NCBI GenBank assembly: GCA_947598155.1
Contig: CANQFC010000003.1
Span: 62,001 to 126,000, forward strand
Direction: 5' to 3'
DNA: 64,000 bases
Source: an uncultured Clostridia bacterium
GTDB taxonomy: Bacteria; Bacillota; Clostridia; Oscillospirales; Acutalibacteraceae
The translations under genes were made by a program, and so were the position numbers. The notes below the pieces were generated by a model that was given only the letters and a program-made list of their open reading frames with translations, was not told the DNA's origin and did no database searches. Position 1 is the stretch's first letter, and each line of letters starts with the position of its first letter. This document shows positions 63,578 to 64,000 of the stretch, piece by piece.

Positions 63578-64000
63578 ATGACTCTTAAAGACTTAAAAAT
63601 AGGCGACAGCGCCGAGATTGTCGCCGTCGGCGGAGAAGGCTCTTTGCGACAGCATTTTCTTGATATGGGTATTATACCGGGAGCGTCAGTCACGCTTATG
63701 AAGTACGCGCCCATGGGCGACCCTATGGAGCTGCGCATTCACGGCTACGAACTGACTCTTCGGCTTGACGACGCCGCAAAAATAGAAATCTGCGAAACGG
63801 CTGATTCAAACTGCAAAAAACAGCCTCCGCAACAGCGGCAGTTTGTCCGCGAGCACCCCGGATTCGGCGAAAACGGCAAATATCACGTTAAAGCGGACGA
63901 AAATCCGCTTCCGAAAAACAAAACGCTGACTTTCGCGCTTGCGGGCAACCAAAACTGCGGTAAAACGACACTTTTCAATCAGCTTACAGGTGCAAATCAG
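63578..64000 (+). CDS. feoB: FeoA-FeoB fusion ferrous iron transporter, 5' part
   Basis: The reading frame runs off the right edge after 141 codons. Residues 1-75 form a FeoA SH3-like domain (KIGDSAEIVAVGGEG, RQHFLDMGIIPGASVTL, MELRIHGYELTLRLDDA). A polar linker follows (about 76-115), and then the start of the FeoB G domain with the G1 loop GNQNCGKT (123-130) and FNQLTGANQ. So the gene encodes FeoA joined to the N-terminus of FeoB, the GTP-dependent ferrous iron permease. GGTGAT precedes the ATG. Confidence 0.92.
   Translation, partial: MTLKDLKIGDSAEIVAVGGEGSLRQHFLDMGIIPGASVTLMKYAPMGDPMELRIHGYELTLRLDDAAKIEICETADSNCKKQPPQQRQFVREHPGFGENGKYHVKADENPLPKNKTLTFALAGNQNCGKTTLFNQLTGANQ

Overview
The window looks like a chromosomal segment of a low-to-moderate GC anaerobic Firmicute of the class Clostridia, probably near the Oscillospiraceae/Ruminococcaceae. 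The evidence is the canonical TTGACA/TATAAT promoters, strong AGGAGG ribosome sites, a T-box leader, short-form type I glutamine synthetase next to an ANTAR protein, the IscU-like/GGGtGRT gene pair, GlnRS beside GluRS, and the gene orders rnc-radical SAM-smc-ftsY and infC-rpmI-rplT. Species-level assignment is not possible by reading alone.

Layout. 1-5 kb: end of an EPSP-synthase-like gene, trpS, a hairpin-rich repeat block, and a polar amino-acid ABC importer whose binding protein appears to be circularly permuted. 5-10 kb: GtrA-like protein, tRNA-Thr(GGT), a lipid kinase, a THUMP-type rRNA methylase, and the scaffold/GGGtGRT pair. 10-17 kb is a nitrogen block: ANTAR regulator, glnA, gdhA (leader with a hexaloop hairpin overlapping a terminator), asnB (Asn T-box) and pyrG. 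17-23 kb: SDR reductase, tRNA-Thr(CGT), an alanine-type aminotransferase, and rlmD-cyclase-rlmA. 23-41 kb is a long leftward housekeeping stretch: infC-rpmI-rplT, trmH-dprA-topA-trmFO, rnc-radical SAM-smc-ftsY and rdgB-yhbY-nadD-yqeK-rsfS-leuS. 41-48 kb is accessory and visibly AT-rich: a secreted protein, three membrane proteins of the MacB/FtsX type and their ATPase, followed by an IS110-family element with a long structured noncoding end. 48-59 kb: a lipoprotein, M28 peptidase, VanY-like protein lacking a zinc ligand, pyk, glnS, gltX, GDPD and an acetyltransferase. 59-64 kb: a heterodimeric ABC exporter preceded by a 41-codon gene, a XRE regulator and the start of a FeoA-FeoB fusion.

The nitrogen block reads as a coherent circuit: ammonium assimilation (GlnA, GdhA) and the glutamine-using AsnB and PyrG sit beside an RNA-binding ANTAR antiterminator candidate, and two of the leaders carry the same AATG(G/A)C hexaloop hairpin. 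Throughout the window a dispersed intergenic repeat family (ends like CAATAAAGGGCCTGCCCCGTC and CTCTTGCCTAAGTTATAA) recurs at gene ends. The most unusual items are the permuted binding protein, the three-membrane-protein MacB-like cluster, the small peptide gene in front of the ABC exporter, and the nitrogen-control leaders.
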